Notes: generated by a model not told the origin, from the letters alone. A stretch of DNA of 64,000 nucleotides from Arthrobacter cupressi (GCF_900099975.1 NZ_FNEI01000001.1:434001-498000); one strand, 5' to 3'. Positions 17,480-27,518 are shown, counted from the first letter of the stretch. Numbers and translations are program-made.

Positions 17480-18793
17480 TTACGGCCGCCCCAGGCCCTT
17501 GTACGTCCACCCGGCCGCACGCCACTTGGCGGGATCCAGCACGTTGCGCCCGTCGAGGATGCGGCGGTTGGCCACCAGCGCCGCTGTCTCGTGCGGGTCC
17601 AGCTCGCGGTACTGCTTCCATTCGGTGAGCAGTAGCACGGCGTCTGCCCGGTCCAAGGCAGTCTCCATGTCCGGCTCCAGCGGCAGCTCCGGGAAGCGTT
17701 TCGCGGCGTTGTCCAGCGCCTGCGGGTCGGTCACCGTCACCACGGCTCCCTGCAGCTGCAGCTGAGCCGCGGCGCTCAGGGCAGGGGAGTCCCGCACGTC
17801 GTCGCTCTCCGGCTTGAATGCCGCGCCCAGCACCGCGATCCTCTGGCCCATGAGCGTGCCGCCGCACAGCTGCCGCGTCAGTTCCACCACACGGGTGCGC
17901 CGGCGCATGTTGATCGCGTCCACCTCGCGCAGGAACGTCAGGGCCTGGTCGGCGCCGAGCTCGCCCGCGCGGGCCATGAACGCGCGGATGTCCTTGGGCA
18001 GGCAGCCGCCGCCGAAACCGATACCGGCACTGAGGAACTTCGAACCGATCCTGTCGTCCACGCCGATCGCCTCGGCCAGCCGCACCACGTCCGCGCCCGT
18101 GGCCTCGCAGACTTCGGCCATGGCGTTGATGAAGGAGATCTTGGTGGCCAGGAAGGAGTTCGCGGCCGTCTTGACGAGCTCGGCCGTGGCAAAGTCCATC
18201 ACCATCCGCGGGGTCCCGGCGGCGAGGGGTTCCGCGTAGACCTCGTCCAGGAGGGCCACGGCGGGGTCGTCCTCGGAGCCGGAGTCCACGCCGTACACCA
18301 GTCTGTTCGGGTTCAGGGTGTCGCTGACGGCGTGGCCTTCGCGCAGGAACTCGGGATTCCAGGCCAGCATCGCCGCGGGCTGGCTTTCGCGCACGATGTC
18401 CGCCAGCCGTGCCGCGGTCCCCACCGGGACCGTGGATTTGCCGGCCACCAGTTCCCCGGGGCCCAAGTGTGAGGCCAGGGATTCGACGGCGGCGTCCACG
18501 AAGCGCAGGTCCGCGGCGTTCTCGCCGCGCTTCTGCGGGGTGCCGACGCAAATGAAATGCACCTGGGAGCCGCGGGCTTCGGCCATGTCGGTGGTGAAGC
18601 GCAGGCGGCCGGATTCCTCGAGCTGTTTGAGCAGTTCGTCCAGGACCGGTTCGTAGAAGGGCGCGTGGCCGTCCGAAAGTTCGGCCACTTTGGCGGGGTC
18701 CGTTTCGATCCCCACGACGTCGTGCCCCAGTTTCGCCATGCAGGCGGCATGGACGGCACCGAGGTAGCCGCAACCAATGACTGAAATCCGCAT
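17480..18793 (-). CDS. ugd: UDP-glucose 6-dehydrogenase
   Basis: 437 residues from ATG 18793; the open frame continues upstream to 18868 but the Rossmann strand begins exactly at MRISVIGCGYLGAVHA, with GGGGG upstream as ribosome site. NAD-binding GxGYxG at the N-terminus, and the catalytic cysteine in GIGFGGGCLPKDIRAF near residue 255. It oxidises UDP-glucose to UDP-glucuronate with two NAD+. At the edge of the polysaccharide locus it would provide glucuronate for an acidic exopolysaccharide, which fits the beta-helix (lyase-like) protein encoded at 5444. Confidence 0.93.
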   Translation of the reverse strand: MRISVIGCGYLGAVHAACMAKLGHDVVGIETDPAKVAELSDGHAPFYEPVLDELLKQLEESGRLRFTTDMAEARGSQVHFICVGTPQKRGENAADLRFVDAAVESLASHLGPGELVAGKSTVPVGTAARLADIVRESQPAAMLAWNPEFLREGHAVSDTLNPNRLVYGVDSGSEDDPAVALLDEVYAEPLAAGTPRMVMDFATAELVKTAANSFLATKISFINAMAEVCEATGADVVRLAEAIGVDDRIGSKFLSAGIGFGGGCLPKDIRAFMARAGELGADQALTFLREVDAINMRRRTRVVELTRQLCGGTLMGQRIAVLGAAFKPESDDVRDSPALSAAAQLQLQGAVVTVTDPQALDNAAKRFPELPLEPDMETALDRADAVLLLTEWKQYRELDPHETAALVANRRILDGRNVLDPAKWRAAGWTYKGLGRP

Positions 18794-18886
18794 GCAACCC
18801 CCATGGTCGACGCACCGATGAACACACAGTACGACGATCGGCGGCGCGGCGCACCGGGTGCGCCGCAAGAACTTTCGGGGGCTGCC

Positions 18887-20224
18887 TCAGGCCTTGCGTT
18901 CGGGGGCGGAGAAGACGTCCGGGACGCCGTCGCCGTCGTCGTCACGCTGTTCCTCCAGCTCCACCGCGCGGTAGTGCCTGTTGCGTGCCCGGAGCACGAC
19001 GGCGGCGAGCACCGCCGCGCACACGGAGCCTGCCAGGATGGCCACCTTGGCGTGGTCGTTGTGCGCGGAAGCGGTGCCGAAGCTGAGGTCGGCGATGAGC
19101 AGGGAGACCGTGAAGCCGACGCCGGCCAGCAGCGCCAGGCCCGCCACGTCGATCCAGGCGAGGCTGCTGTCCAGGCGGGCTCGGGTGGACTTGGTCAGGA
19201 TGAACGTGGTGCCGAAGATACCGAGGGTCTTGCCCGCGACGAGGGCCGCGACGATGCCTAGCGCCACCGGGTCCGTGAAGGCCGCGCCCAGGCCTCCCGC
19301 CCCGCCGAGAGCCACGCCGGCCGAGAAGAAGGCGAACACCGGAACGGCGAAACCGGCGGAGAACGGGCGCAGGCGGTGCTCGAAACTCTCCGCCAGGCCG
19401 TGCTCCGGCTCGCCCTTCCTGCCAGAGGAAAGCACCGGGACGGCGAAGCCCAGGAGGACGCCCGCCACCGTGGCGTGAATGCCGGAGGCGTGGACGAACG
19501 CCCAGGTGGCCGCGGCGAGGGGGAGCAGCAGGTACCAGCTGCGGACGCGTTTTTGGACCAGGAATGCGAAGGCGGCGAGCGGGACCAGGGCGGCGAGCAG
19601 CATGAGCGGTTCGAGCCCGGTGGAGTAGAAGAAGGCGATGATGCCGATCGCGATCAGGTCATCGACCACGGCGAGGGTCAGCAAGAAGGTGCGCAGCGCC
19701 GCCGGAAGATGCGTGTTGATGACAGCCAGCACCGCGAGGGCGAAGGCGATATCAGTGGCTGTGGGAATGGCCCAGCCTTTGAGGGTTTCCGCACCCGACC
19801 CGAGGTTGAAGAGCACATATATGAAGGCGGGGAGTGCCACGCCGCCCGCGGCGGCCGCCACCGGGACCACGGCCTTCGCCGGGTTGCGCAGTTCACCCGA
19901 GACGAATTCCCGCTTGAGTTCGAGACCGGCAATGAAAAAGAACACCGCGAGCAGGCCGTCCGACGCCCAATGGCCGATACTCAGTTCGAGGTGCCAGGGG
20001 GCGTAGCCGAGTTTGATGTCCCGGAGGGTGAAATAGCTGCCGGCCCACGGGGAGTTGGCCCAGGCAAGGGCGGCCATGGTGGCGAACAGCAGCAGGGCGC
20101 CGCCGACGGTTTCGGTCCGGAGGATGGCCAGGACCCGCTGGTATTCGGGGAAGCTGGCGCGCCCAAACACGCTGCGCACGGGAGACTGGGGAGGCTGCGG
20201 TGGGCGGGGCGGGTGCGGGCTCAT
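18887..20224 (-). CDS. nhaA: Na+/H+ antiporter NhaA
   Basis: 445 residues, ATG at 20224 with AAAGGAG just upstream. Typical NhaA order of about 12 helices with the conserved [13 protein letters not shown] segment and the ion-binding Asp pair in [15 protein letters not shown]. The C-terminal tail is charged and hydrophilic. The protein exchanges cytoplasmic Na+ for external H+ for pH and salt homeostasis. The region upstream carries a conspicuous 48-bp palindrome (20305-20352). Confidence 0.93.
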   Translation of the reverse strand: MSPHPPRPPQPPQSPVRSVFGRASFPEYQRVLAILRTETVGGALLLFATMAALAWANSPWAGSYFTLRDIKLGYAPWHLELSIGHWASDGLLAVFFFIAGLELKREFVSGELRNPAKAVVPVAAAAGGVALPAFIYVLFNLGSGAETLKGWAIPTATDIAFALAVLAVINTHLPAALRTFLLTLAVVDDLIAIGIIAFFYSTGLEPLMLLAALVPLAAFAFLVQKRVRSWYLLLPLAAATWAFVHASGIHATVAGVLLGFAVPVLSSGRKGEPEHGLAESFEHRLRPFSAGFAVPVFAFFSAGVALGGAGGLGAAFTDPVALGIVAALVAGKTLGIFGTTFILTKSTRARLDSSLAWIDVAGLALLAGVGFTVSLLIADLSFGTASAHNDHAKVAILAGSVCAAVLAAVVLRARNRHYRAVELEEQRDDDGDGVPDVFSAPERKA

Positions 20225-20304
20225 GCGGCTCCTTTGCGGGGGTCGGCAAAAACGTTGCCGACCAGACTTCCCGGCGCACCTTGTGTCCCATCCTACCCAA
20301 CTGG

Positions 20305-20352
20305 CTCGCAGTTGTTGTCGTTATGAGCGCTCAAAACGACAACAACTGCGAG
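20305..20352. repeat. 48-bp near-perfect palindrome
   Basis: 18-bp arms (20305-20322 and 20335-20352, CTCGCAGTTGTTGTCGTT and its complement) flank A-TGAGCGCTCA-A, whose ten central bases are themselves palindromic. Only one base pair (20323/20334) mismatches over 48 bp. It lies between the SCO4848-like gene (ends 20376) and nhaA (starts 20224), both on the minus strand. No T-run follows. It could be a dispersed palindromic repeat, a terminator or an operator. Confidence 0.9.
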
Positions 20353-20375
20353 TCCGGTGGGCTGCGCCGGGGGCG

Positions 20376-20597
20376 TCAGCCGAGCAGGCCCGCGACGCCG
20401 ATGGCCGCCGTCGCGAGGCCCAGCACCATGGAAATGCTCACCAGCACCACGTGCACGGTGAGGAACCGGGTGGCCTTGCCGGAAGCGTCCCGGGCCCGTG
20501 GGTCCTTCATGACGCGCTTGAGGAATTGCGGCCACACCGCCAGCGACCAGGCGCCGGCAATGACCAGCACCCAGCCGAGGATTGCGGGCAGGTGCAT
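20376..20597 (-). CDS. SCO4848-family small membrane protein
   Basis: 73 residues with two membrane helices (ILGWVLVIAGAWSLAVW and TVHVVLVSISMVLGLATAAI) and a central basic loop WPQFLKRVMKDPRARD. This matches the SCO4848 family of actinobacterial membrane proteins of unknown function. The ATG lies one base after the stop of the DUF2505 gene, so the two form an operon. Confidence 0.85.
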   Translation of the reverse strand: MHLPAILGWVLVIAGAWSLAVWPQFLKRVMKDPRARDASGKATRFLTVHVVLVSISMVLGLATAAIGVAGLLG

Positions 20598-20598
20598 G

Positions 20599-21096
20599 CT
20601 AGTGGCTTTCGAGCCAGGCCTGCGCCTGCTGGGACTGGATGTTCAGGGCCTTGCCGACCATGGGCTCTGCGGCCTCGGCGATCTTGCCGCCCAGGAACGG
20701 AACCGAGGAGGTCACGTTGCCTTCCAGTTCGATGCGGGTGCTGGCGCCGTCAGCCACCAGGCGCTGCGCGGCGGTGACGTCCAGGGGAGCGCCGGCAACC
20801 TTCAGGGAGATGGTGCTGCTGCGCGAACCGTCGGCGGCCGGGGCTGCCCACTGTTCGGTCTGGGTGACGGTGAGGCTCTCGCCGACGAACTTGCGTGCGA
20901 TGTCGGGCAGGCGGGTGGTGGGCAGGGTGCGCACGGTGACCGTGCTGAATGCGCCTGCGGGGTCGCCTTCCACGTTGAAGGATTCGAGGCTTCCGCCCAC
21001 GAGTTCGCTGGTGTGCTTGAGGAAGTCTTCGTTCACAAAGACCGCGGCAACGCGGTCAACGCTGTGCGGCAGGGTGGTGGATGCGGCCAGGGGCAT
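20599..21096 (-). CDS. DUF2505 family protein
   Basis: 165 residues, ATG at 21096 with a strong GGAGGA. The sequence begins MPLAASTTLPHSVDRVAAVF and matches the DUF2505 (SRPBCC/START-like) family, widespread in actinobacteria and without known function. Such folds bind hydrophobic ligands. It is soluble, with no signal peptide. It precedes the SCO4848-like membrane protein, with which it probably is co-translated. Confidence 0.85.
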   Translation of the reverse strand: MPLAASTTLPHSVDRVAAVFVNEDFLKHTSELVGGSLESFNVEGDPAGAFSTVTVRTLPTTRLPDIARKFVGESLTVTQTEQWAAPAADGSRSSTISLKVAGAPLDVTAAQRLVADGASTRIELEGNVTSSVPFLGGKIAEAAEPMVGKALNIQSQQAQAWLESH

Positions 21097-21149
21097 GGGG
21101 TGTCCTCCATGGAAATATCGGTTGAGAGCTTCTGGGGCTCCAAACCATC

Positions 21150-22673
21150 CTATGGGGTGTCGCCCGCCACTTTTGCACCGGCCGATCCCGCGGACGTCTC
21201 CTGCAGGGCGGCCGCGGCGGCGGAGATGTTGCGGGCCATGGAAGGAAAAATGATGCCGTGGAACGGGTAGACGCCCAGCCAGTAAAGCCTTCCGCTCAAG
21301 CCGCGGGGAAAGAAAATGGCGCGCTGCCTGTAGAGGCTCCCGGCGCCGTCGGGCTCCACCGACAACTCAAGCCAGGCACGGCCGGGCGCACGCATTTCCG
21401 CCCGGAGCCGCAGCAAGCGGCCGCGGTCGATTGTCTCGACCCGCCACCAGTCCACCACCTCCCCGGTGCCCAGGGTTTTGGGGTGGCGGCGTCCCCTCAG
21501 CAGCCCGGCGCCGCCCTGCAGCTTGTCCAGCCAGCCGCGCAGCCGCCAGGCGAGCGGCAGCGAGTACCAGCCGTTGCTGCCTCCGATTCCCTCGATCACG
21601 GTCCACACGTGCTCCGGGGCGGCCTCGCTGTGGAAGGTCCGCTCGTCGAGGAAGACCTTGTATCCGGCCCAGTCGGGGTCGCTCGGGAGCGGATCGGCGT
21701 CGATGCCGGCGTTCGCCCACGTCGTCTCCACTTGTCCGCCCCGTTCCTTGCCCAACGCCAGGGCGACCGCGCGCCGGTAAGGCGTCAGGCCGCCGTCGGG
21801 CTGGGGAATGTAACGGTCGACGTCGTGCTCCCGCGACACCGCGTCGTGCTGCAGCGACTGCACCAGGGGGAAGGACATGGACAACGGGATGGGCGTGACC
21901 AGGGCCACCCACAGGCCGGCGAGCTTCGGCGCGGGCACGGGCAGGGCGATGACCAGGCGGCGGGGCAGCCCGCGCTCCGCGGCGTACTCGTTCATCATGT
22001 CCTTGTACGTCAGCACGTCACGGGAGCCGATGTCGAAGGTCCGGTTCAGCCGGTCCGGGAGCGCAGCTGCCGCCACCAAGTAGTGGAGGACGTCGCGCAC
22101 CGCGATGGCCTCGATGCGGTTCTTGACCCAGCTGGGTGCGGGCATCACGGGCAGGGTGTCGGCCAGGTGCCGGATCATCTCAAACGACGCCGACCCCGAA
22201 CCGATCACCACACCGGCCTGGAACACGATGGAGTCCACCGGGGATTCCAGGAAGGCCCGTCCCACCTTCTCCCGGGAACGCATGTGGGTGGAAAGCAGCG
22301 CATTGTCCGGATGGAGCCCGCCGAGATACACGATCCGGTCCACCCCCGCGCCGGCGGCGGCCCCGGCGACGAGCCGGGCCATGGCTTCTTCCTTCTCCTC
22401 GAAGCCGCTGCCGGCGGCCATGGAATGGACCAGGTAGTACAGGACATCCACGCCCTCCAGCGTCGAGGTGAGCCGGCCGGCGTCGTCGAGGCTGTCCTGC
22501 AGCACCTCCACCTGCCCCCGCCAGGGAACGTCCGCGATCTTCTGCGGTGAGCGGACCAGGACCTTGACGGTGTGGCCGGCCTCGAGGAGCCGGGGAACCA
22601 GGCGCCCGCCGATATAGCCGGTGGCGCCCGTGACGAGCACCGTCCTGGACTGGCTGGCATCCGATGGCTGCAA
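21150..22673 (-). CDS. NAD(P)H-binding SDR-type protein with DUF2867 domain
   Basis: 507 residues from TTG 22673, supported by AGGAGG five bases upstream. N-terminal extended/atypical SDR Rossmann domain: VTGATGYIGGRLVPRLLEAG, and an NmrA-like region to about 290. The C-terminal part (about 330-490) is DUF2867, a ligand-binding SRPBCC-like domain. Proteins of this architecture are annotated as NAD-dependent epimerase/dehydratase-like; their substrate is unknown. The gene is divergent from mfd with 111 bp between the starts. Confidence 0.85.
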   Translation of the reverse strand: MQPSDASQSRTVLVTGATGYIGGRLVPRLLEAGHTVKVLVRSPQKIADVPWRGQVEVLQDSLDDAGRLTSTLEGVDVLYYLVHSMAAGSGFEEKEEAMARLVAGAAAGAGVDRIVYLGGLHPDNALLSTHMRSREKVGRAFLESPVDSIVFQAGVVIGSGSASFEMIRHLADTLPVMPAPSWVKNRIEAIAVRDVLHYLVAAAALPDRLNRTFDIGSRDVLTYKDMMNEYAAERGLPRRLVIALPVPAPKLAGLWVALVTPIPLSMSFPLVQSLQHDAVSREHDVDRYIPQPDGGLTPYRRAVALALGKERGGQVETTWANAGIDADPLPSDPDWAGYKVFLDERTFHSEAAPEHVWTVIEGIGGSNGWYSLPLAWRLRGWLDKLQGGAGLLRGRRHPKTLGTGEVVDWWRVETIDRGRLLRLRAEMRAPGRAWLELSVEPDGAGSLYRQRAIFFPRGLSGRLYWLGVYPFHGIIFPSMARNISAAAAALQETSAGSAGAKVAGDTP

Positions 22674-22784
22674 AGCGGCCTCCTGGTGATGGCGGGAGGG
22701 GTAGGCTGGAATGACCCGGCGTTCGTCTGAATTTCCGGGCTTTTCGTGTTGCCCGCCCTTGGAACCACCCTAGGAGTTTCAGCC

Positions 22785-25700
22785 ATGAGCCTCAACGGTC
22801 TGCGCCGCGCACTGGCGGAGGACGGGACTTTCGCGCGCGTCCGGAAGGAAGCCGGGCGTTCCTTCGAGGCCCGCAGCACCGATTACCAGATCAGCGCCCC
22901 GACCGGCATGCGGGCGGTGTTGCTTGCGGAAATGGCCGACGGCCTTGCGTCGGAGGACGTCGCTGCCGACGGCGGTGCCCCCGTGGTCCTGGCCGTCACC
23001 GCCACCGGCCGGGAGGCCGAGGACCTGACGGAGGCCCTTGCCTCCTACCTGCCGGCGGACTCCGTTGCCGCCTTCCCGAGCTGGGAAACCCTGCCGCACG
23101 AGCGGCTCTCCCCGCGTTCGGACACCGTGGGCCGGCGCCTCTCGGTGCTGCGCCGCCTCGCCCATCCGGAAGCGGCCTCGCCGCTGCGCGTGGTGGTGGC
23201 TCCCGTGCGGGCCGTGGTCCAGCCCATCGTGGCCGGCCTGGGCGACCTGGTTCCCGTTACGTTGAAGGTCGGCCAGGAAATGCCCTTCAGCGACGTGGTC
23301 CGCAGCCTGGCCGACGCCGCCTACGCCCGGGTGGACATGGTGACGCACCGCGGCGAGTTCGCGGTGCGCGGCGGCATCATAGACGTCTTCCCGCCCACCG
23401 AGGACCACCCGGTCCGGGTGGAATTCTTCGGCGACGAGGTGGACCAGATGCGCTGGTTCGCCGTCGCCGACCAGCGTTCCCTGTCCTCGCCCGGCCTGCA
23501 CCACCCCACCGAACTGCACGCCCCGCCCTGCCGGGAAATCCTCATCACACCCTCGGTGATGTCCCGGGCCGCAACCTTGAAACCGCAGATGCCCGCCGCG
23601 GCCGACATGCTGGAAAAGATCGCCGGCGGCATCGCCGTCGAGGGCATGGAGTCCCTGGCCCCGGTGCTGGTGGACGCCATGGTCCCGTTCGTGGAGCAGC
23701 TCCCGGCGGGTTCGATCGCGGTCGTGATCGAACCGGAAAAGGTCCGCACCCGCGCGCACGACCTCGCGGCCACCAACGAGGAATTCCTCGAAGCGGCCTG
23801 GTCCACAGCCTCCGACGGCGGTGCGGCGCCCCTTGATCTCGCCGGGCAGGCGGCCACGGACCTGCACGCCGCGAGCTTCCGCTCCCTGACCGACACCCGC
23901 GGTGCGGCCCTGGGCCACGACGTCTCCTGGTGGTCGATCACCTCCCTGGCCACGGACGAGGACCTGGTGCTGGACATCGACGTGCTGAACCTGCACGCCC
24001 GGGAACCCCGCGGCTACCAGGGCGATGTGTCCGAGATGCTCGAATTCATCGGCTCCCACGTCCGGGACCAGTGGCGGATCGTGGTGGCCACGGACGGCCC
24101 CGGCCCCGCCCAGCGGCTCGCCGAGCTGTTCCATGACGCCAACATTCCCTGTACCCGGGTGGACTCCCTGGTGGAGGAGCCGCAGCCGGGCATCATCGAG
24201 GTGACCACGGCCGCCGTCGGACGCGGCTTCGTCCTGGACGGGCTCAAACTGGGCTTGCTCACCGAAGCGGACCTGCTGGGCCGCGCCTCAGCTGCGTCCA
24301 CGAAGGACATGCGGCGCATGCCTTCCAAGCGGCGCAACGCCGTCGACCCCCTGCAACTGCACGCCGGGGACTTCGTGGTCCACGAACAGCACGGCATCGG
24401 CAAGTTCGTCGAGCTCATCCAGCGGAAGGTGGCGGGCTCCTCGGCCGGGGATTCCGGGCTGCGCGAATACCTGGTCCTGGAGTACGCCTCGTCCAAGCGC
24501 GGCGCACCCGGGGACCGGCTCTTCGTGCCCACGGACCAGCTGGACCAGGTGACCCGCTACGTGGGCGGTGACACCCCGGTGCTCAGCAAGATGGGCGGTG
24601 CGGACTGGGCCAGCACCAAGTCCAAGGCCCGCAAGGCCGTCAAGGAAATCGCCGGCGAACTGATTCGCCTGTACTCGGCCCGCATGGCCTCCCGCGGCCA
24701 CGCCTTCAGCCCGGACACCCCGTGGCAGCGGGAACTCGAAGAAGCCTTTCCGTACGTGGAAACCCCGGACCAGCTGACCACCATCAACGAGGTCAAGGCG
24801 GACATGGAGCGGGAAATCCCCATGGACCGACTGGTCTCCGGGGACGTGGGCTACGGCAAGACCGAGATCGCCGTGCGTGCCGCGTTCAAGGCCGTGCAGG
24901 ACGGCAAGCAGGTGGCCGTGCTGGTGCCCACCACGCTGCTGGCCCAGCAGCACTACGAAACCTTCACCGAACGCTTCTCCGGCTTCCCGCTGCGGGTCAA
25001 GCCGCTGTCCCGTTTCCAGAGCTCCAAGGAGGCCAAGGAAACCGCGGAGGGCGTGAAGTCCGGCGCCGTCGACGTCGTGATCGGCACGCACCGCCTGTTG
25101 TCCAAGGACTTCGAGTTCAAGGACCTCGGCCTGGTGATCGTGGACGAGGAGCAGCGCTTCGGCGTCGAACACAAGGAAGCGCTCAAGAAGATGCGCACCA
25201 ACGTGGACGTGCTGGCCATGTCCGCCACCCCGATCCCGCGCACCCTGGAGATGTCCCTGACCGGCATCCGCGAAACCTCCACCCTGGCCACCCCGCCGGA
25301 GGAACGCCACCCGGTGCTGACCTACGTGGGCCCGTACACGGACAAGCAGACCTCGGCGGCGATCCGGCGCGAACTGATGCGCGAAGGCCAGGTGTTCTTC
25401 GTACACAACCGGGTGTCCTCCATCGAACGGGTGGCGGCGCAGATCCGCGAGCTCGTCCCGGAGGCCCGCGTGGAGGTGGCGCACGGGCAGATGTCCGAAA
25501 GCCGGCTCGAGAAGATCATCGTGGACTTCTGGGAGAAGCGGTTCGACGTGCTCGTGTGCACCACCATCATCGAGACCGGCCTGGACATCTCCAACGCCAA
25601 CACCCTGATCGTGGACGGGGCGGACAAGTACGGCCTGTCCCAGCTGCACCAGCTCCGCGGCCGTGTGGGCCGTGGCCGCGAACGCGCCTACGCCTACTTC

Positions 25701-26414
25701 CTGTACCCCTCGGAGAAACCCCTGGGCGAGGTGGCCCTGGAACGGCTGAAGGCCGTGGCGGCCCACAACGAACTCGGCGCCGGCATGCAGCTGGCCATGA
25801 AGGACCTGGAAATCCGCGGCGCCGGAAACCTGCTGGGCGGTGAACAGTCGGGCCACATCCAAGGCGTGGGCTTCGACCTGTACATCCGGCTCGTTGGCGA
25901 AGCCGTGGCCGAGTACCGCGGCGATGCCGAGGAGAAGGCCGCCGAAATGAAGATTGAGCTGCCGGTCAACGCCCACTTGCCGCACGACTACGTGCCCGGG
26001 GAACGCCTGCGCCTCGAGGCCTACCGGAAACTGGCCGCCGCCGTCACGAACGAGGCCATCGACGAGGTCCTCGCCGAACTCGTCGACCGCTACGGCGAGC
26101 CGCCGCTGCCGGTGCAGAACCTCATAGCCGTGGCGCGCTTCCGGGTCACGGCCCGCGAAAGCGGCCTGTCCGACGTCGCGCTCCAAGGCAACTTTATCCG
26201 CTTCTCCCCGGCGAACCTGCCCGAATCCAAGGTGATGCGCCTGAACCGCATGTACCCCGGTTCCCAGGTGAAGCCTGCACTGGACGCCGTGCTGATCCCC
26301 AAGCCCAAGACTGCGAAGATCGGCGGCAGGGACCTGCAGGACGCCGAAATCCTGAACTGGGCCAACACCGTCATTGAAGCGATTTTCACCGACGTACCCG
26401 TAAAGGCTGGCTAA
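22785..26414 (+). CDS. mfd: Transcription-repair coupling factor Mfd
   Basis: 1209 residues from ATG 22785 (TAGGAG eight bases upstream; the frame opens earlier at 22746). Domain order of Mfd: UvrB-like N-terminal modules (SYLPADSVAAFPSWETLPHE near 95-115), the RNA-polymerase-interacting CarD/RID domain (GDFVVHEQHGIGKFVEL), the RecG-like translocase with Walker A SGDVGYGKTEIA and DEEQRFGV, helicase motifs through RGRVGRG, and the C-terminal TRCF domain. It removes stalled RNA polymerase and recruits the UvrA machinery. Length is normal for the family and no motif is missing. Confidence 0.97.
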   Translation: MSLNGLRRALAEDGTFARVRKEAGRSFEARSTDYQISAPTGMRAVLLAEMADGLASEDVAADGGAPVVLAVTATGREAEDLTEALASYLPADSVAAFPSWETLPHERLSPRSDTVGRRLSVLRRLAHPEAASPLRVVVAPVRAVVQPIVAGLGDLVPVTLKVGQEMPFSDVVRSLADAAYARVDMVTHRGEFAVRGGIIDVFPPTEDHPVRVEFFGDEVDQMRWFAVADQRSLSSPGLHHPTELHAPPCREILITPSVMSRAATLKPQMPAAADMLEKIAGGIAVEGMESLAPVLVDAMVPFVEQLPAGSIAVVIEPEKVRTRAHDLAATNEEFLEAAWSTASDGGAAPLDLAGQAATDLHAASFRSLTDTRGAALGHDVSWWSITSLATDEDLVLDIDVLNLHAREPRGYQGDVSEMLEFIGSHVRDQWRIVVATDGPGPAQRLAELFHDANIPCTRVDSLVEEPQPGIIEVTTAAVGRGFVLDGLKLGLLTEADLLGRASAASTKDMRRMPSKRRNAVDPLQLHAGDFVVHEQHGIGKFVELIQRKVAGSSAGDSGLREYLVLEYASSKRGAPGDRLFVPTDQLDQVTRYVGGDTPVLSKMGGADWASTKSKARKAVKEIAGELIRLYSARMASRGHAFSPDTPWQRELEEAFPYVETPDQLTTINEVKADMEREIPMDRLVSGDVGYGKTEIAVRAAFKAVQDGKQVAVLVPTTLLAQQHYETFTERFSGFPLRVKPLSRFQSSKEAKETAEGVKSGAVDVVIGTHRLLSKDFEFKDLGLVIVDEEQRFGVEHKEALKKMRTNVDVLAMSATPIPRTLEMSLTGIRETSTLATPPEERHPVLTYVGPYTDKQTSAAIRRELMREGQVFFVHNRVSSIERVAAQIRELVPEARVEVAHGQMSESRLEKIIVDFWEKRFDVLVCTTIIETGLDISNANTLIVDGADKYGLSQLHQLRGRVGRGRERAYAYFLYPSEKPLGEVALERLKAVAAHNELGAGMQLAMKDLEIRGAGNLLGGEQSGHIQGVGFDLYIRLVGEAVAEYRGDAEEKAAEMKIELPVNAHLPHDYVPGERLRLEAYRKLAAAVTNEAIDEVLAELVDRYGEPPLPVQNLIAVARFRVTARESGLSDVALQGNFIRFSPANLPESKVMRLNRMYPGSQVKPALDAVLIPKPKTAKIGGRDLQDAEILNWANTVIEAIFTDVPVKAG

Positions 26415-26419
26415 CTTCA

Positions 26420-27229
26420 ATGATGGGAGGACATCACGCCGCGTCAGGAGCCGCGGCGTGGATCGCTGTTGCCTCGACCGGGCCATACGCCCTGGGCTGG
26501 TACCCGCTGGATTCCACCGGGATCCTGATCGGGGCGCTCACGACGGCGGGAACCGCCTTGGTGTGCGACTGGGACCACCGTTCGAGCACCATCGCCCATT
26601 CGCTGCCGCCGCTCTCGCGGCTGATCGCCGTCGGGATCGAGAAGGCCAGCGGCGGGCACCGGCAGGGAACGCACTCGGTGCTGGGGGCTGCCGCGTTCGT
26701 GTTGCTCGCGGGCATGGCCGCGCAGTTCCAGCTGGACACCCCGGTGGGCCGGCTTTCGGTGGGCGCCGGGCTGCTGTGCATGTTCATGATCAACCTGGCG
26801 GCCAAGGCGCTGAAGCTTTTCCCGGAGCACGGCTGGCTGGCCAACTGGGTGTTCGCCCTGGCCGCGGCAGGGCTCGTAACCTGGTTCGCCCCGCAGCAGT
26901 GGGCCTGGCTGCCGCTGTCCATGCTGACCGGCGTCGTGGTGCATATCGTGGGGGACCTGGTCACGGTTGGGGGAGTGCCGCTGCTGTGGCCGATCGTGAT
27001 CAAGCCGCCGAAGTTCTGGCGGAAGCTGCCGCTGGTCAGCGGGATCTGGAAGGCCAATGGTGCGCTGTCCATCCCGCTGCTGGGCAAGGCCGGTTCGCGG
27101 CGCGAATGGCTGCTGCTCATCCCGGTCAGCGGCTACGCCATGGTGGGGATCTGCGCCGCGGCCTGGGGTATGGCGAAAACGCACTGGCCTGCAGTCATGG
27201 CGGCATTCGCCGATTTCGCGGGACGTTAG
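26420..27229 (+). CDS. YdjM/DUF457-type membrane metal-dependent hydrolase
   Basis: 269 residues. Histidine/aspartate-rich N-terminus (MMGGHHAASGAAAW), then CDWDHRSSTIAHSLPPLSR and GGHRQGTHSVLG, the conserved metal-binding pattern of the COG1988 (YdjM) family, with five to six membrane helices. Members are annotated as membrane-bound metal-dependent hydrolases; the substrate is unknown. It starts five bases after mfd, probably co-transcribed. ATG 26420 and ATG 26423 are equally possible starts. Confidence 0.8.
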   Translation: MMGGHHAASGAAAWIAVASTGPYALGWYPLDSTGILIGALTTAGTALVCDWDHRSSTIAHSLPPLSRLIAVGIEKASGGHRQGTHSVLGAAAFVLLAGMAAQFQLDTPVGRLSVGAGLLCMFMINLAAKALKLFPEHGWLANWVFALAAAGLVTWFAPQQWAWLPLSMLTGVVVHIVGDLVTVGGVPLLWPIVIKPPKFWRKLPLVSGIWKANGALSIPLLGKAGSRREWLLLIPVSGYAMVGICAAAWGMAKTHWPAVMAAFADFAGR

Positions 27230-27246
27230 GGACGGAACTTAACGAT

Positions 27247-27276
27247 GTGAGGCCCGGGCGATTGCCCGGGCCTCAC
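27247..27276. terminator. Bidirectional terminator
   Basis: A 13-bp perfect stem (27247-27259 with 27264-27276, GTGAGGCCCGGGC) with a GATT loop, followed on the plus strand by TCTTCGTTTTCG. It separates the convergent YdjM-like and small membrane protein genes. Confidence 0.85.
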
Positions 27277-27290
27277 TCTTCGTTTTCGCG

Positions 27291-27518
27291 TTAGTTTTCG
27301 CCGGCCGAGTCGGAGCGGCCCAGGATGGTCTGCGGAATCCAGAAGGCCAGGGCGAAGAGGCCCAGGCAAACGGCCATCGGCCACGGATTGTCCAGCGTCA
27401 GGAAGGACAGCGAGTAGATGGCGCCGAGGAACATCACGATGAAGACCACGAACAGCACCAGGCTCTGGGCCAGGTTGTTCTCTTTTTCGATGACCTTGCT
27501 GCCAGTGTGCTGGGACAT
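27291..27518 (-). CDS. Small two-helix membrane protein, unknown
   Basis: 75 residues, ATG at 27518 behind a strong GAGGAGGAAAG. A polar N-terminus (MSQHTGSKVIEKENN) precedes two hydrophobic helices (SLVLFVVFIVMFLGAIYSL and WPMAVCLGLFALAFWIPQ) and a short acidic tail. Family not recognised. It follows deoC in the same direction after 53 bases, but no functional link is evident. Confidence 0.75.
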   Translation of the reverse strand: MSQHTGSKVIEKENNLAQSLVLFVVFIVMFLGAIYSLSFLTLDNPWPMAVCLGLFALAFWIPQTILGRSDSAGEN

